Assembly: GCF_018327685.1 (NCBI RefSeq)
Contig: NZ_BNEL01000003.1
Coordinates: forward strand, 2,914,001 to 2,978,000
Length of the DNA: 64,000 nucleotides
Source of the DNA: Streptomyces sp. TS71-3
GTDB taxonomy: Bacteria > Actinomycetota > Actinomycetes > Streptomycetales > Streptomycetaceae
Direction: 5' to 3'
Position numbers and translations under genes: made by a program. This document shows positions 8,089-16,164 of this stretch, piece after piece (the stretch's first letter is position 1; the number at the start of each line of letters is the position of its first letter). The notes beneath the pieces are model-generated. The model searched no databases, was not told the origin of the DNA, and was given only the letters and a program-made list of their open reading frames with translations.

Positions 8089-8705
8089 ACCGAGGCCCCC
8101 TCGCCCAGCCGATTCAGCGTTGCCCGCGCCTGTTCCCGCAGCTCGTCCCGGACGGGTGCCGGCATCGCGGCCAGAATGATGTCCGCCTCCTGCGGGGTGC
8201 CGACTTGCTCCAGGAACTCGACCGCCAGATGCATCTCCACGTCGGGCATCCCCGCGATGACCTTCTCGGCGACATCGAGCCACTCCTGCTCGGTGACGTG
8301 GTCGCGCAGCGCCGGGAAGAGGACGGCCTCCTCGTGTTCCAGGTGCGTGTGGACCAGGTCGCGCACCGCGGCCGCCGCCTTGGCGAGGGCGGTCCGGTCG
8401 GAGTCGGCGACCGGGGCCGTCGCGAGCGCCTGCAGCGCCGTTTCCAGCCGCACGTGCTCGCCGCTGAGGTCGGCGAACCGGCCGGCGATCTCGGGTTCCT
8501 TGGCCGTGATCAGCGGCCAGATCAGGGCGTCCTCGGACTCGTGATGGCAGGGGAGCTGGCTCACGAGGAAGTCTCGAACCTCGGCCAGAGCGGCCGCCGA
8601 GGCCATGGGGCGAGTCGCCGCGTCGGCGAGCAGCTTGGTGACGGTGCGGTGGAGATCGTGCACGAGGCGGGTCTCGACGGCCGCCCTCGACTGCTGGTCT
8701 TTCAT
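8085..8705 (-). CDS. Hemerythrin HHE-domain protein
   Basis: 206 residues, mostly helical, with the His/Glu pattern of HHE cation-binding proteins: H16 in HDLHRTV, H54-H55-E-S-E58 in LPCHHESEDALIW, H84 in GEHVRLE and H121/H124-E-E in HTHLEHEEAVLFP. Such proteins bind a di-iron centre and sense or store O2 or NO, or protect iron centres. The last 60 residues lie outside the four-helix bundle and may be a dimer or regulatory arm. It is the first gene of a two-gene unit with the LLM oxidoreductase and is transcribed divergently from the TetR gene, which probably controls it. Confidence 0.87.
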   Translation of the reverse strand: MKDQQSRAAVETRLVHDLHRTVTKLLADAATRPMASAAALAEVRDFLVSQLPCHHESEDALIWPLITAKEPEIAGRFADLSGEHVRLETALQALATAPVADSDRTALAKAAAAVRDLVHTHLEHEEAVLFPALRDHVTEQEWLDVAEKVIAGMPDVEMHLAVEFLEQVGTPQEADIILAAMPAPVRDELREQARATLNRLGEGASV

Positions 8706-8724
8706 GCGAGTGACCGTATTCGTA

Positions 8725-8736
8725 ATAGGATCCTAT
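8725..8736. promoter_or_regulatory. 12-bp perfect palindrome in the divergent TetR/hemerythrin promoter
   Basis: ATAGGATCCTAT is a perfect palindrome 20 nt upstream of the hemerythrin ATG. It is AT-rich relative to its surroundings and well placed to cover the leftward promoter, so it is a candidate operator or -10 region. Confidence 0.45.
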
Positions 8737-8747
8737 CGTCAATATGT

Positions 8748-8775
8748 GACACCATGTTGTATGTAGCATCGTGTC
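8748..8775. promoter_or_regulatory. Candidate TetR operator abutting the TetR start codon
   Basis: A 28-bp interrupted dyad, GACAC-n-ATG-n10-CAT-n-GTGTC, ends one base before the GTG start of the TetR gene. The size and position are typical for an autoregulatory TetR-family operator. Because no ribosome-binding site lies between it and GTG, the TetR mRNA may be leaderless. Confidence 0.55.
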
Positions 8776-9384
8776 GTGCGCTCCTACAACTCGCCCCGCC
8801 GCCGGGACGCCGCCCTCGCCACCCGCGACGCGATCCTCGACTGCGCGCGCCGGTTGTTCCTTGCCGATGGGTACGCCAAAGTGACGGTCGCGGACATCGC
8901 CGCGGCGGCCCGGGTGGCCGTGCCCACCGTGTACGGCAGCACGGGTGGCAAGGCGGCGATCCTGCGGGCCGTACTGGAGCCGGCCATGCACGATCCCGCG
9001 GTCGATCGGACACTGGCCGGGATCGCGGCGACCGATGATCCGCGCCGGGTCGTCGCGCTCGCCGCGGCCGGCCCCCGGAGCTCTCACGAGCGGCATTGGG
9101 ACCTCGTCTGGGGCCTGCTCCGCCGCAACCTCGCCGACCCGTCCGCCCAGGCCGTGCTGGACGAGTCCAAGGCGGGCTACCTGGCCGCGCTGACGGCGGT
9201 GGCCGACCGGCTGATCGCCCTCAACGCGCTGCGGGAGGACCTGGACCGGGCCACGGCCGTGGACGTGCTCTGGTTCTATCTGGGCCGGCCCGGCTGGTAC
9301 ACCCTGGTCGGCGATCGGGGCTGGGACTTCGACCGGGCCGAGGCGTTTCTCGCCGGAGCCGCCCAGCGGGCCCTGCTCCGCTGA
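8776..9384 (+). CDS. TetR-family transcriptional regulator
   Basis: 202 residues. The N-terminal 50 residues are a TetR helix-turn-helix: RRRDAALATRDAILDCARRL, FLADGYAKVTVADIAAAARV, AVPTVYGSTGGKAAIL. The C-terminal ligand domain is Ala/Leu-rich with a WDLVWGLLRRNL segment near 115 and WFYLGRPGWYTLVG near 170, the latter frequent in TetR_C domains of actinomycetes. GTG 8776 is chosen because the HTH starts about 12 residues later; there is no clear ribosome-binding site, so leaderless initiation is likely. It diverges from the hemerythrin-LLM unit with a 70-bp shared promoter, making that unit and itself the likely targets. The inducer is unknown. Confidence 0.88.
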   Translation: MRSYNSPRRRDAALATRDAILDCARRLFLADGYAKVTVADIAAAARVAVPTVYGSTGGKAAILRAVLEPAMHDPAVDRTLAGIAATDDPRRVVALAAAGPRSSHERHWDLVWGLLRRNLADPSAQAVLDESKAGYLAALTAVADRLIALNALREDLDRATAVDVLWFYLGRPGWYTLVGDRGWDFDRAEAFLAGAAQRALLR

Positions 9385-9512
9385 CCCTGGTCCACCCTCG
9401 CGCACCATCGCCCTCGCTTCTGCTACCTCACGCCCCGGACTGGGCCTCATCCCCGACCCACCAGAACGATCAAGCCGGGAGCGGACCCGCGAATACGGGC
9501 TGAGATACCACA

Positions 9513-9552
9513 GGGCCCGGCCCCCTCCGCTCTGAAGCGGCGGGCCGGGCCC
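9513..9552. terminator. Bidirectional hairpin terminator
   Basis: GGGCCCGGCCC (9513-9523) pairs perfectly with GGGCCGGGCCC (9542-9552), and an inner CCGC/GCGG stem extends the hairpin. It lies between the convergent TetR and AAHS transporter genes and can serve both. Confidence 0.8.
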
Positions 9553-9561
9553 ATAGCGCGG

Positions 9562-10926
9562 TTACGCGGGAACGGTCTGCGCCGCGCGGCTGGACGCGGC
9601 GGCCTCCTGCGGGGGTGCGATGACCGAGCTGGTCGCCACGGTGAGGGCGCCCGCGACGGCGATCACGATGAAGGTCGCGTCGGTCCCCCAGGCGCCGTGC
9701 ACGGCTCCGCCGATCCAGGGGCCGAGGATGCCGCCGAGCCGTCCGAAGCCGAGCATGTACCCGGTTCCGGTGCCGCGCGCCTGGACGGGGTAGGACATGG
9801 CGCACGTGTTGTTCAGCATGAACTGGCTGCCGATCAGGAAGAACCCGGACGCGGTGGTCACCGCGACGATGACGAACGGGTCGTGCGTGAGGATGACGCT
9901 CACCGTCGCCAGGGCGCCCACCGTGCACCACACCGCGAGGCTGCCCCGCCGTCCGAGCCGGCGGTCGGCGACGTAGCCGCAGAGGATGCCGCCTAGGAAC
10001 GGGAGGCTGTGCAGCGCGGCGCCGGTGCCGAAGCCCAGCGAGAAGCTGTCGCCCCGCTCCACCAGCAGGTTGGGCGTCCAGGTGGACAGTCCGTAGTTGA
10101 CGAAGAGCAGCAGGAACGCCGACAGCCACAGCCCGACGGTGGTGCGCAGGTACGGCGGGCGGAGCGGCAGCAGCCAGTCCTCGCGCGACCGCCTGGCGCG
10201 CCCGGCTTCCGGACGGACCACCGCGAAGACCCCCTCGCGGTAGGCGGCCGCGCGCTCCGGACGCACCCGGCCCAGCAGCCGGGCCGCCTCGGCGGTGCGG
10301 CCGCGCGCCGCGAGGTACTCGGCGGACTCCGGGAACACGGCGAGGAACGCCAGGCCGACCACGCCCGCCCCGGAACCCACGTAGAACAGCACCTGCCAGC
10401 CGTGGTCCACGGTGTACAGCACCCCGATGACCGAGGCGCCCACGGCGCCGAGCGAGAACCCGGCGGCGGCGAGCGACGCCAGCCGGAACCGGCTCTTGCT
10501 GGGCAGGTACTCGTTGATGTACGCGGTGCCCAGCGGCATGACCACGCCGAGACCCAGGCCGGTGACCACCCGGATCGCGAGGAAGCCGCTGTACGAGTCC
10601 ACGAACACCGCGGTGAGCAGGCTGAACACGCCGGAGACCAGCAGTCCGCCGATCATGGTGGGCCGGCGGCCGAACCGGTCCGCGATGACGCCCTGCACCA
10701 GCGCCCCGAGCATCACGCCGACCAGACCCGAGGAGACCAGCAGCCCGGACTGGGCGGAGTCCAGGTGCCAGCCGCCGGCGACGTAGTGGATGACGTAGGA
10801 GGGGGCCAGCACGTCGTAGCCGTCGAACCAGATGGCCAACAGGACGAGCCCCACCAGCATCCAGTGGAACGGGCGTAGCGGGGCCTCGTCCAGTTCGGCC
10901 CGGACATCGATCACTCTGTCGTCCAT
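9562..10926 (-). CDS. MFS aromatic acid/H+ symporter (AAHS family)
   Basis: 454 residues with twelve predicted membrane helices. The AAHS signature in helix 1, WFDGYDVLAPSYV, and the loop 2-3 motif GVIADRFGRRPTM identify the family of proton-coupled importers for hydroxybenzoates, gentisate and related acids (PcaK, MhpT, GenK types). The central loop (residues 205-260) is charged and cytoplasmic. AAGGAG stands 7 nt before ATG. It is the last gene of the aromatic-acid operon, 54 nt after the decarboxylase, and would bring in the pathway substrate. Exact substrate not readable from sequence. Confidence 0.88.
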   Translation of the reverse strand: MDDRVIDVRAELDEAPLRPFHWMLVGLVLLAIWFDGYDVLAPSYVIHYVAGGWHLDSAQSGLLVSSGLVGVMLGALVQGVIADRFGRRPTMIGGLLVSGVFSLLTAVFVDSYSGFLAIRVVTGLGLGVVMPLGTAYINEYLPSKSRFRLASLAAAGFSLGAVGASVIGVLYTVDHGWQVLFYVGSGAGVVGLAFLAVFPESAEYLAARGRTAEAARLLGRVRPERAAAYREGVFAVVRPEAGRARRSREDWLLPLRPPYLRTTVGLWLSAFLLLFVNYGLSTWTPNLLVERGDSFSLGFGTGAALHSLPFLGGILCGYVADRRLGRRGSLAVWCTVGALATVSVILTHDPFVIVAVTTASGFFLIGSQFMLNNTCAMSYPVQARGTGTGYMLGFGRLGGILGPWIGGAVHGAWGTDATFIVIAVAGALTVATSSVIAPPQEAAASSRAAQTVPA

Positions 10927-10980
10927 GGTCAGGCTCCTTCGGCTGCACGGGGGAGAGGGGGGACGGGAGGGGCGCGGGTG

Positions 10981-12663
10981 CTAGCGGGCGGGACCCATGT
11001 CGTCCGGATCGGTGAGGATCTCGATCAGGGCGGGCCGGCCGCCCAGTTGCCTGACGGCGGCCGGGATCTCGGCGGGGTCGTGCAGCCGGCGCCCGTCCAG
11101 GCCGAAGCCGCGGGCGACGGCGGCGATGTCCACGCCGGAGATGTCCTTGCCGGGGTAGTCGCCGGTGCGTTCCGCGAGCCCGCCGTACCGGCGCAGGGCG
11201 GCTCCCACGGCGGCGTAGGAGCCGTTGTTGACGACGACGAAGGTGACCGGGATGCGGTACCGGGCGGCGACCCACAGGGCCTGCGGGCCGAACTGGAACA
11301 CCCCGTCGCCGAGGACCGCGACGACGTGGCGGTCCGGGGCGCCGAGCTGGTAGCCGAGCGCCGCGCCCATGCCCCACCCCAGCGATCCGGAGGACGAGGT
11401 GAGGAAGGAGCGGGGGGAGGTCTGCGGCAGGGCGCCCAGAAGGGCGACCTCGGAGGTGGTCGCGTCCTCGACCACCGTGGTGCGGGAGTCCACCACCTCG
11501 GCGAGGGCGGCGGCGACCTCGGCCACGGTGGCCGGACGGCCCTGCCCCACTGCCTCAAGGGCGTGGGTGGTACCCCCACCGCGGGGCGGCGGGACCGGCC
11601 GGGGCCCTGCGGTGCCGGCGGCCGGGGCGGGCCGCGCCGGTGCCGCGGGGTGTTCGGGGAGCAGGGCGAGCAGTCCCCGGGCGATCAGCGACTCGTCCCC
11701 GACGAGCGCCTCGTCGACGCCCTGCACCCGGGCGAGTTCGGCCGCGTCGGTGTGCGTCTGCACGAGGGCGGTACCGGGCGGCACGGGGGCTCCGCGTCCG
11801 GTCTCGAACTCCACGAAGCACCGGCAGCCGAGGAAGAGCAGCAGGTCGCTGCCGGCCACGGCGGGGTTGCCCGGCGCGTAGGAGCCCGCGAACCGCGGGT
11901 GGTCCGTGGGGACGACGGACCGCTCGAAGCCGGTGCGGTCCTCGTGGCAGACCGCGGCGCCGATCCGCTCTGCCAGCGCCAGCACGTCCGCGGTGGCGCC
12001 GTGCCGGCCGGCCTCCGCGCCGGCCACGATCACCGGCGCCCGGGCCCCCGACAGCATCTTGGCCACGGCCTTCAGGCGGTCCGGATCGGGGGCGGTACGG
12101 GCCGTGACGCGGTGCCTCGCGGGTGGCGGCACCGGTGCGGTGCAGGGGGCGTTCATCAGGTCCTGGTTCAGGCCGAGCCAGACCGGTCCCGAGGGCTCGG
12201 CGGTGGCCAGCCGCAGGGCCTGGGTGAGGTCCTCGGGGATGGCGTCAGGCGTCGGCGACTGCCAGGCGCGCTTGACGAACGGTCGGGCCAGGTCGCCGGT
12301 GGACGGCAGGGTGGTGAATCCGCCGTGGGCCTGGATGGGGGAGGGCTTGAGGCCGGTGAGGACGACGACCGGGGAGTGCGCCAGCCGTGCGGCGTCCAGG
12401 TGGGCGAGGCCGTTGGCGAGCCCGAGGTGGGTGTGCAGGTACGCGACCGCGGGCTCTCCGGTCGCCCGCGTGTACCCGTCGGCCATGGCGACTGCCACGG
12501 ATTCGTGGGTGGTCAGCACCACCTCGAACTCCGGGTGCCGCAAGGTGGCGTCCAGGAAGGCCGCCTCGGTGCTTCCGGGACAGATGAAGACCCGCCGGAT
12601 GTCCCAGGCCAGCAGGGTCTGAAGGACGGCGTCGGCCGCCGTGCGGTCGGGGTGGTCGGTCAT
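10981..12663 (-). CDS. Thiamine diphosphate-dependent 2-oxo acid decarboxylase (benzoylformate decarboxylase-like)
   Basis: 560 residues in the three-domain ThDP fold: PYR domain 8-170 with H53-E54 (E54 activates the cofactor), central domain 190-340, PP domain 375-555 with GDG at 452-454 and NN at 479-480. The aromatic operon setting and the absence of an FAD-like acetolactate synthase context favour a benzoylformate or phenylglyoxylate-type decarboxylase making an aromatic aldehyde, which the adjacent aldehyde dehydrogenase would oxidise. Residues 360-374 are encoded by a piece of a Streptomyces palindromic repeat inserted in frame in the linker between domains. It overlaps the dehydrogenase stop by 4 nt. 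Acetolactate synthase-like chemistry remains an alternative. Confidence 0.78.
   Translation of the reverse strand: MTDHPDRTAADAVLQTLLAWDIRRVFICPGSTEAAFLDATLRHPEFEVVLTTHESVAVAMADGYTRATGEPAVAYLHTHLGLANGLAHLDAARLAHSPVVVLTGLKPSPIQAHGGFTTLPSTGDLARPFVKRAWQSPTPDAIPEDLTQALRLATAEPSGPVWLGLNQDLMNAPCTAPVPPPARHRVTARTAPDPDRLKAVAKMLSGARAPVIVAGAEAGRHGATADVLALAERIGAAVCHEDRTGFERSVVPTDHPRFAGSYAPGNPAVAGSDLLLFLGCRCFVEFETGRGAPVPPGTALVQTHTDAAELARVQGVDEALVGDESLIARGLLALLPEHPAAPARPAPAAGTAGPRPVPPPRGGGTTHALEAVGQGRPATVAEVAAALAEVVDSRTTVVEDATTSEVALLGALPQTSPRSFLTSSSGSLGWGMGAALGYQLGAPDRHVVAVLGDGVFQFGPQALWVAARYRIPVTFVVVNNGSYAAVGAALRRYGGLAERTGDYPGKDISGVDIAAVARGFGLDGRRLHDPAEIPAAVRQLGGRPALIEILTDPDDMGPAR
11542..11586. repeat. Palindromic-repeat scar inside the ThDP enzyme gene
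   Basis: CCCCACTGCCTCAAGGGCGT (11545 onward) and the following GGGTGGTACCCCCACCGC match the central palindrome of MITE-like element B (6175-6236) almost base for base over about 38 nt. Here it sits within a coding region and preserves the frame, coding for a Gly/Thr/Ala linker (residues 360-374). Confidence 0.65.
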
Positions 12664-14180
12664 CTCGGCTCCACGGGGGTGCGGGCCCCCGCGGGTGCGG
12701 GGCCGGGTAGTCCGCTGCTGTCGGTCCAGTCGGCGATGGTCTGCGGTTCGGTACAGGCATCCAGGGCGGGAAGCCCGTGTCCGCGACCCAGGCCGCTGCT
12801 GTTGAACCCGCCGAACGGCATGTCGACGCTGGAGGCCCCGACGCGGTGGACGTTGAGGAAGACGCTGCCGGAGCGGATGCGTCCTGCCAGCTGCCGGGCA
12901 TGGGCGCGGTCCTCGCTCCAGACGGAGGCGGCCAGTCCGTACTCGGTGTCGTTGGCCATGGCCACCGCCTCGTCCTCGGTGTCGAAGGGCAGCACGGGGA
13001 CGGCTGGGCCGAACTGCTCCCGGGTCACCAGGTCGGCACGCGGATCGATGCCGGTGACCACGTGGGGCAGCAGGAAGTGCCCGTGCTGCCAGGTCGCCGG
13101 GTCCAGCTTGCGTCCCAGTTCGTGGACGGTGGCGCCCCTCGCCCGGGCGTCCGCGACCAGGGCGGCGACCTTGTCGAGCTGGGCCCGGTTGTTGAGCGGC
13201 CCCATGGTGGCGCGCTCGTCGAGGCCGTCGCCGACGGTGATCTCGTCCACGGCCGCCCGGAAGCGGTCGGTGAAGTCCCGGTAGTGGCCCCGGTGTACAT
13301 AGATCCGCTTGACGTTGAAGCAGACCTGCCCGCTCATCCCGTAGACGCCCTGGACGAGTTCGGACACCAGCCGGTCGGTGATCCGCGCGCTGTCCAGGAC
13401 CAGCGCCGGATCGTTGCCGCCGAGCTCCAGGCTGACCCGCTTGAGGGTGCCCGCGGCACCGGCCAGCACCCGCCGTCCGGTCTCGGTGGAGCCGGTGAAG
13501 AAGACCTTGCGGACCAGGGGGTGCCGGGCCAGCTCCGCTCCCGCGGAGCCGGTGCCGGGCACCGAGTTGAGCACGCCGTCGGGCAGTTTCGCGGCGAGCG
13601 TGCGCAGCACTTGGTGCAGCGCCAGCGGAGCGAGCTCGGAGGGCTTGACCACGACGGTGTTGCCGGCCATCAGGGCCGGGGCGATGCCGAGGAAGCCCAG
13701 GTAGACCGGGGAGTTCCAGGGCACGATGACGCCGGTGACGCCCATCGGGCGGCGGGCGAGCCAGACCGCCCCGCGGGAGTCGGAGCGCAGCAGGCGGTCC
13801 TCGGCGAGCTCGGTGGCGAGCGAGGTGTAGTACTCCAGGATGTGGGCCGCTCCGCCCACGTCCAGCCGGGACTCCCAGCGGAGCTTGCCCTGCTCGCGGG
13901 TGAGCAGCCGGTCAAGCTCCGCGGCGAGCGGGCGGAGCTCGGCGGTGGCGTCGAGCAGGACCGCGGCGCGCTCGTGCGGGGACGTCCCGGACCACGGGCC
14001 GAAGGCGCCGTGTGCCGCGCGTACGGCGGCGTCGACGTCGGCGGGTGTGCCGAGCGCGGCCTCGCCGACGACCTCGCCGGTGCGGGCCGGGTTGCGGACG
14101 GTGGTGCGGGCCGAGGCGGTCAGCGGGGTGACGCGGTTGCCGATGAGGACCTCGGCGCCCGCGACCGCGGTGCCGGTCAT
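12660..14180 (-). CDS. NAD(P)-dependent aldehyde dehydrogenase
   Basis: 506 residues, full length for the superfamily. Catalytic Asn156 (VIVPWNSP), general base Glu252 (SLELGGNDP) and nucleophile Cys287 (GMSGQVCFNVKR) are present, with the coenzyme-binding FTGSTETGRRV near 228-238 and the oligomerisation end GFNSSGLGRG. It would oxidise the aromatic aldehyde released by the ThDP decarboxylase to the corresponding acid. It begins at ATG 14180, overlapping the FAA hydrolase stop by 4 nt, and its own stop overlaps the decarboxylase start in the same way, showing tight translational coupling. Cofactor preference is not clear. Confidence 0.9.
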   Translation of the reverse strand: MTGTAVAGAEVLIGNRVTPLTASARTTVRNPARTGEVVGEAALGTPADVDAAVRAAHGAFGPWSGTSPHERAAVLLDATAELRPLAAELDRLLTREQGKLRWESRLDVGGAAHILEYYTSLATELAEDRLLRSDSRGAVWLARRPMGVTGVIVPWNSPVYLGFLGIAPALMAGNTVVVKPSELAPLALHQVLRTLAAKLPDGVLNSVPGTGSAGAELARHPLVRKVFFTGSTETGRRVLAGAAGTLKRVSLELGGNDPALVLDSARITDRLVSELVQGVYGMSGQVCFNVKRIYVHRGHYRDFTDRFRAAVDEITVGDGLDERATMGPLNNRAQLDKVAALVADARARGATVHELGRKLDPATWQHGHFLLPHVVTGIDPRADLVTREQFGPAVPVLPFDTEDEAVAMANDTEYGLAASVWSEDRAHARQLAGRIRSGSVFLNVHRVGASSVDMPFGGFNSSGLGRGHGLPALDACTEPQTIADWTDSSGLPGPAPAGARTPVEPR

Positions 14181-15055
14181 CGGGTGACCCTCAGGGTCAT
14201 GGAGCCCAGCCGGCTGATGCGCGTCTCCAAGGTGTCGCCGGCCTGGATCGGGCCGACCCCGGGGGGAGCGCCGGTGAAGATCACGTCGCCCGGGAGGAGG
14301 GTCATCATCCGCGAGGCGTAGGAGACGATGGCGGCGACGGGGGTGATGAAGTCCCGGGTGTTCACGTGCTGGCGGTGGTCGTCGCCGTTGCGGACCAGGT
14401 CGATCTGGAAGTCCGCGGGGTCGCCCGCCTCGTCCGCGGTGGTGACCCAGGGGCCGATGGGGGAGAAGGTGTCGTAGCTCTTGCGGCGCGAGCGATCGGC
14501 GGCGCTGCGGACGGTGATGTCCAGGCCCACGGTGTAGCCGAGGATGTGGTCGAGCGCGGTGTCCTCGGGGATGTCCCGGCCGCCGGAGCCGATCACGATC
14601 ACGAGTTCGGACTCGTGGTGGATCTCCTGGCCGGCGGCGACGACCTCCGCCGGCAGCACGATGTCGTCCGCGGGGCCGCTGATCGACGACGGCGCCTTGA
14701 GGAAGACGTCGAAGTCCATCATCCAGGACTCGACGCGGCCGAGGGTGCGCTGCTGCACGTCGTGCATCTCGGCGACGTGGTCGCGGTAGTTGCACGCACA
14801 GGCGATGATCTTGGACGGGTTGAGCACGGGTGCTCCGAGCCGCAGCTCGCTCAGCGGCTGCGCGGGGCCGGCCTTCGCGGCGGCCTCCAGTTCGGGGCGC
14901 AGTGCCTGGAAGTCCCGGCACAGGGCGCGCCACCAGCCCGCGGTGACGGGGTCGGGGTCGTGCGCGGGCAGGACCGCGGTTACGTCGACGACGCCGCCGA
15001 CACCGTCGTCGGTCACCGCGCCGAGGCGGTTCTCCCCGAAGAGGGCGAGCTTCAC
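14177..15055 (-). CDS. Fumarylacetoacetate hydrolase-family protein
   Basis: 292 residues with the FAH C-terminal fold. Metal ligands are E148 and E150 in HHESELVIVIG and D179 in VGLDITVR; ACNYRDHVAEM and FTGAPPGVGPI are further family signatures. Members cleave C-C bonds in ring-fission products such as fumarylpyruvate, maleylpyruvate or acylpyruvates. Beside a gentisate-type dioxygenase, it is the likely ring-cleavage product hydrolase. GTG 15055 is the start (GTGA overlap with the dioxygenase stop); the residues after it begin the usual KLALFG strand. No maleylpyruvate isomerase gene is present, so it may act directly on the cis product. Confidence 0.88.
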   Translation of the reverse strand: MKLALFGENRLGAVTDDGVGGVVDVTAVLPAHDPDPVTAGWWRALCRDFQALRPELEAAAKAGPAQPLSELRLGAPVLNPSKIIACACNYRDHVAEMHDVQQRTLGRVESWMMDFDVFLKAPSSISGPADDIVLPAEVVAAGQEIHHESELVIVIGSGGRDIPEDTALDHILGYTVGLDITVRSAADRSRRKSYDTFSPIGPWVTTADEAGDPADFQIDLVRNGDDHRQHVNTRDFITPVAAIVSYASRMMTLLPGDVIFTGAPPGVGPIQAGDTLETRISRLGSMTLRVTR

Positions 15056-16164
15056 TGGTGGTCCTTTCCGGGGACGGAGCGCGGGGCGAAGAGGCCGGTG
15101 ACCGGCTGCGGCGTGTCGAGCTGCTGCTCGCGGTGGATGCCGAGAGCGCGCAGGACCGGGGTGTCGGCGAGGGTGAAATGGTCGGCCTGCTCGTCGGCGT
15201 GGTGCTCGACGGCGGACCAGGAGGGCACGACGAAGGCATCTCCCGGCTCCCAGTCGAATCGGACGCCGTCGATGACGCTGTGTCCGGTCCCGTCCCGGAC
15301 GACGTGGATGCGGTTGCCCGTTCGGCGCACCGGCAGCGTGCCGCGGCCGGCCAGGATGCGTTCCACCCCGCAGGCCAGCGTCGGCAGGATGCTCGCTCCC
15401 GACTCGGGATTGGTGTACTCGACCGCGACGGAGGGTGCGTCCGGGGCCGCGTCGCAGGCGCGGCGCAGGCGGGCGTCGGTGTCGGCCCAGCGGTACACCA
15501 GGAGCGGGGAGGGGGCGGGGTCGAGCGCGGTGGAGACCGCCTGGTCGGTGTGGCGGCGCGGGTCCCCCGCGTAACGCTGCTCGGAGCGGTTGTGCTCCCC
15601 GGCCGCGTCCTGGGTGAACTCCGGGTGGGGCTCGAAGAACACGCCGTCGAGCGCCTCGATCATCGGCAGGTCCAGGCCGTCGAACCAGAGCATGTCGCCG
15701 TCGCCGGTGTTGGTGTGGTCGTGCCAGTTCCAGCCTGGCGTCAGGACGAGGTCCCCGGCGTGCATGTCGCAGGGGTCGCCGTCGACGGTGGTGAAGACGC
15801 CCGTGCCGGACAGTACGAACCGGATCGCGCCGGGCGTGTGCCGGTGGGCCGGAGCGCTCTCGCGCGGGCCGAGGCACTGGATGGCTCCCCAGAGCGTTCC
15901 CGCGGCGTAGGGCCGGCCGCCGAGGCCGGGGTTGCGCATGCTCAGCACCCGGCGCTCCCCGCCGCGTTCGACGGGGACCAGCTCGATGGCGCGGGCGGCG
16001 AGCGGGCGATAGGTGCGGGCCGACCAGAGCCAGGGGACGGCGGCGGGTCGGGGGTGCGGGGTGAGCAGTTGCTCGGTGACGGTCCACAGCGGCGCCAGGT
16101 CCACCCCGTCCACGTCCTGGTAGAAGGTGGTGAGCGCGCTCTCCTCGTCATGGCGGACGGTCAT
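15052..16164 (-). CDS. Cupin dioxygenase, gentisate 1,2-dioxygenase type
   Basis: 370 residues, the usual length of gentisate and 1-hydroxy-2-naphthoate dioxygenases. The first cupin keeps the Fe(II) ligands H107 and H109 (SAPAHRHTPGAIRFVLSG) and H148 or H150 (PGWNWHDHTN). The second cupin around residues 270-345 has only a partial histidine set (WSAVEHHADEQ), as is normal for the family. The ring-opening of gentisate to maleylpyruvate, or of a substituted analogue, is the expected reaction. ATG 16164 overlaps the hydroxylase stop by 4 nt; the open frame upstream belongs to the hydroxylase's antisense-like shadow. Cytoplasmic, second gene of the operon. Confidence 0.87.
   Translation of the reverse strand: MTVRHDEESALTTFYQDVDGVDLAPLWTVTEQLLTPHPRPAAVPWLWSARTYRPLAARAIELVPVERGGERRVLSMRNPGLGGRPYAAGTLWGAIQCLGPRESAPAHRHTPGAIRFVLSGTGVFTTVDGDPCDMHAGDLVLTPGWNWHDHTNTGDGDMLWFDGLDLPMIEALDGVFFEPHPEFTQDAAGEHNRSEQRYAGDPRRHTDQAVSTALDPAPSPLLVYRWADTDARLRRACDAAPDAPSVAVEYTNPESGASILPTLACGVERILAGRGTLPVRRTGNRIHVVRDGTGHSVIDGVRFDWEPGDAFVVPSWSAVEHHADEQADHFTLADTPVLRALGIHREQQLDTPQPVTGLFAPRSVPGKDHQ

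Noticed and set aside
7210..9450. A 746-codon ORF continuing upstream of the LLM oxidoreductase
   Set aside because: The upstream part is antisense to the TetR gene and overlaps the hemerythrin gene; the true start is ATG 8088 with a 4-nt overlap.
10978..13284. A 768-codon plus-strand ORF opposite the decarboxylase and dehydrogenase
   Set aside because: Shadow frame of two well-supported minus-strand genes.
12660..15239. Aldehyde dehydrogenase extended to 859 residues
   Set aside because: The extra N-terminus overlaps the FAA hydrolase gene in another frame and is Arg/Pro-rich shadow sequence.
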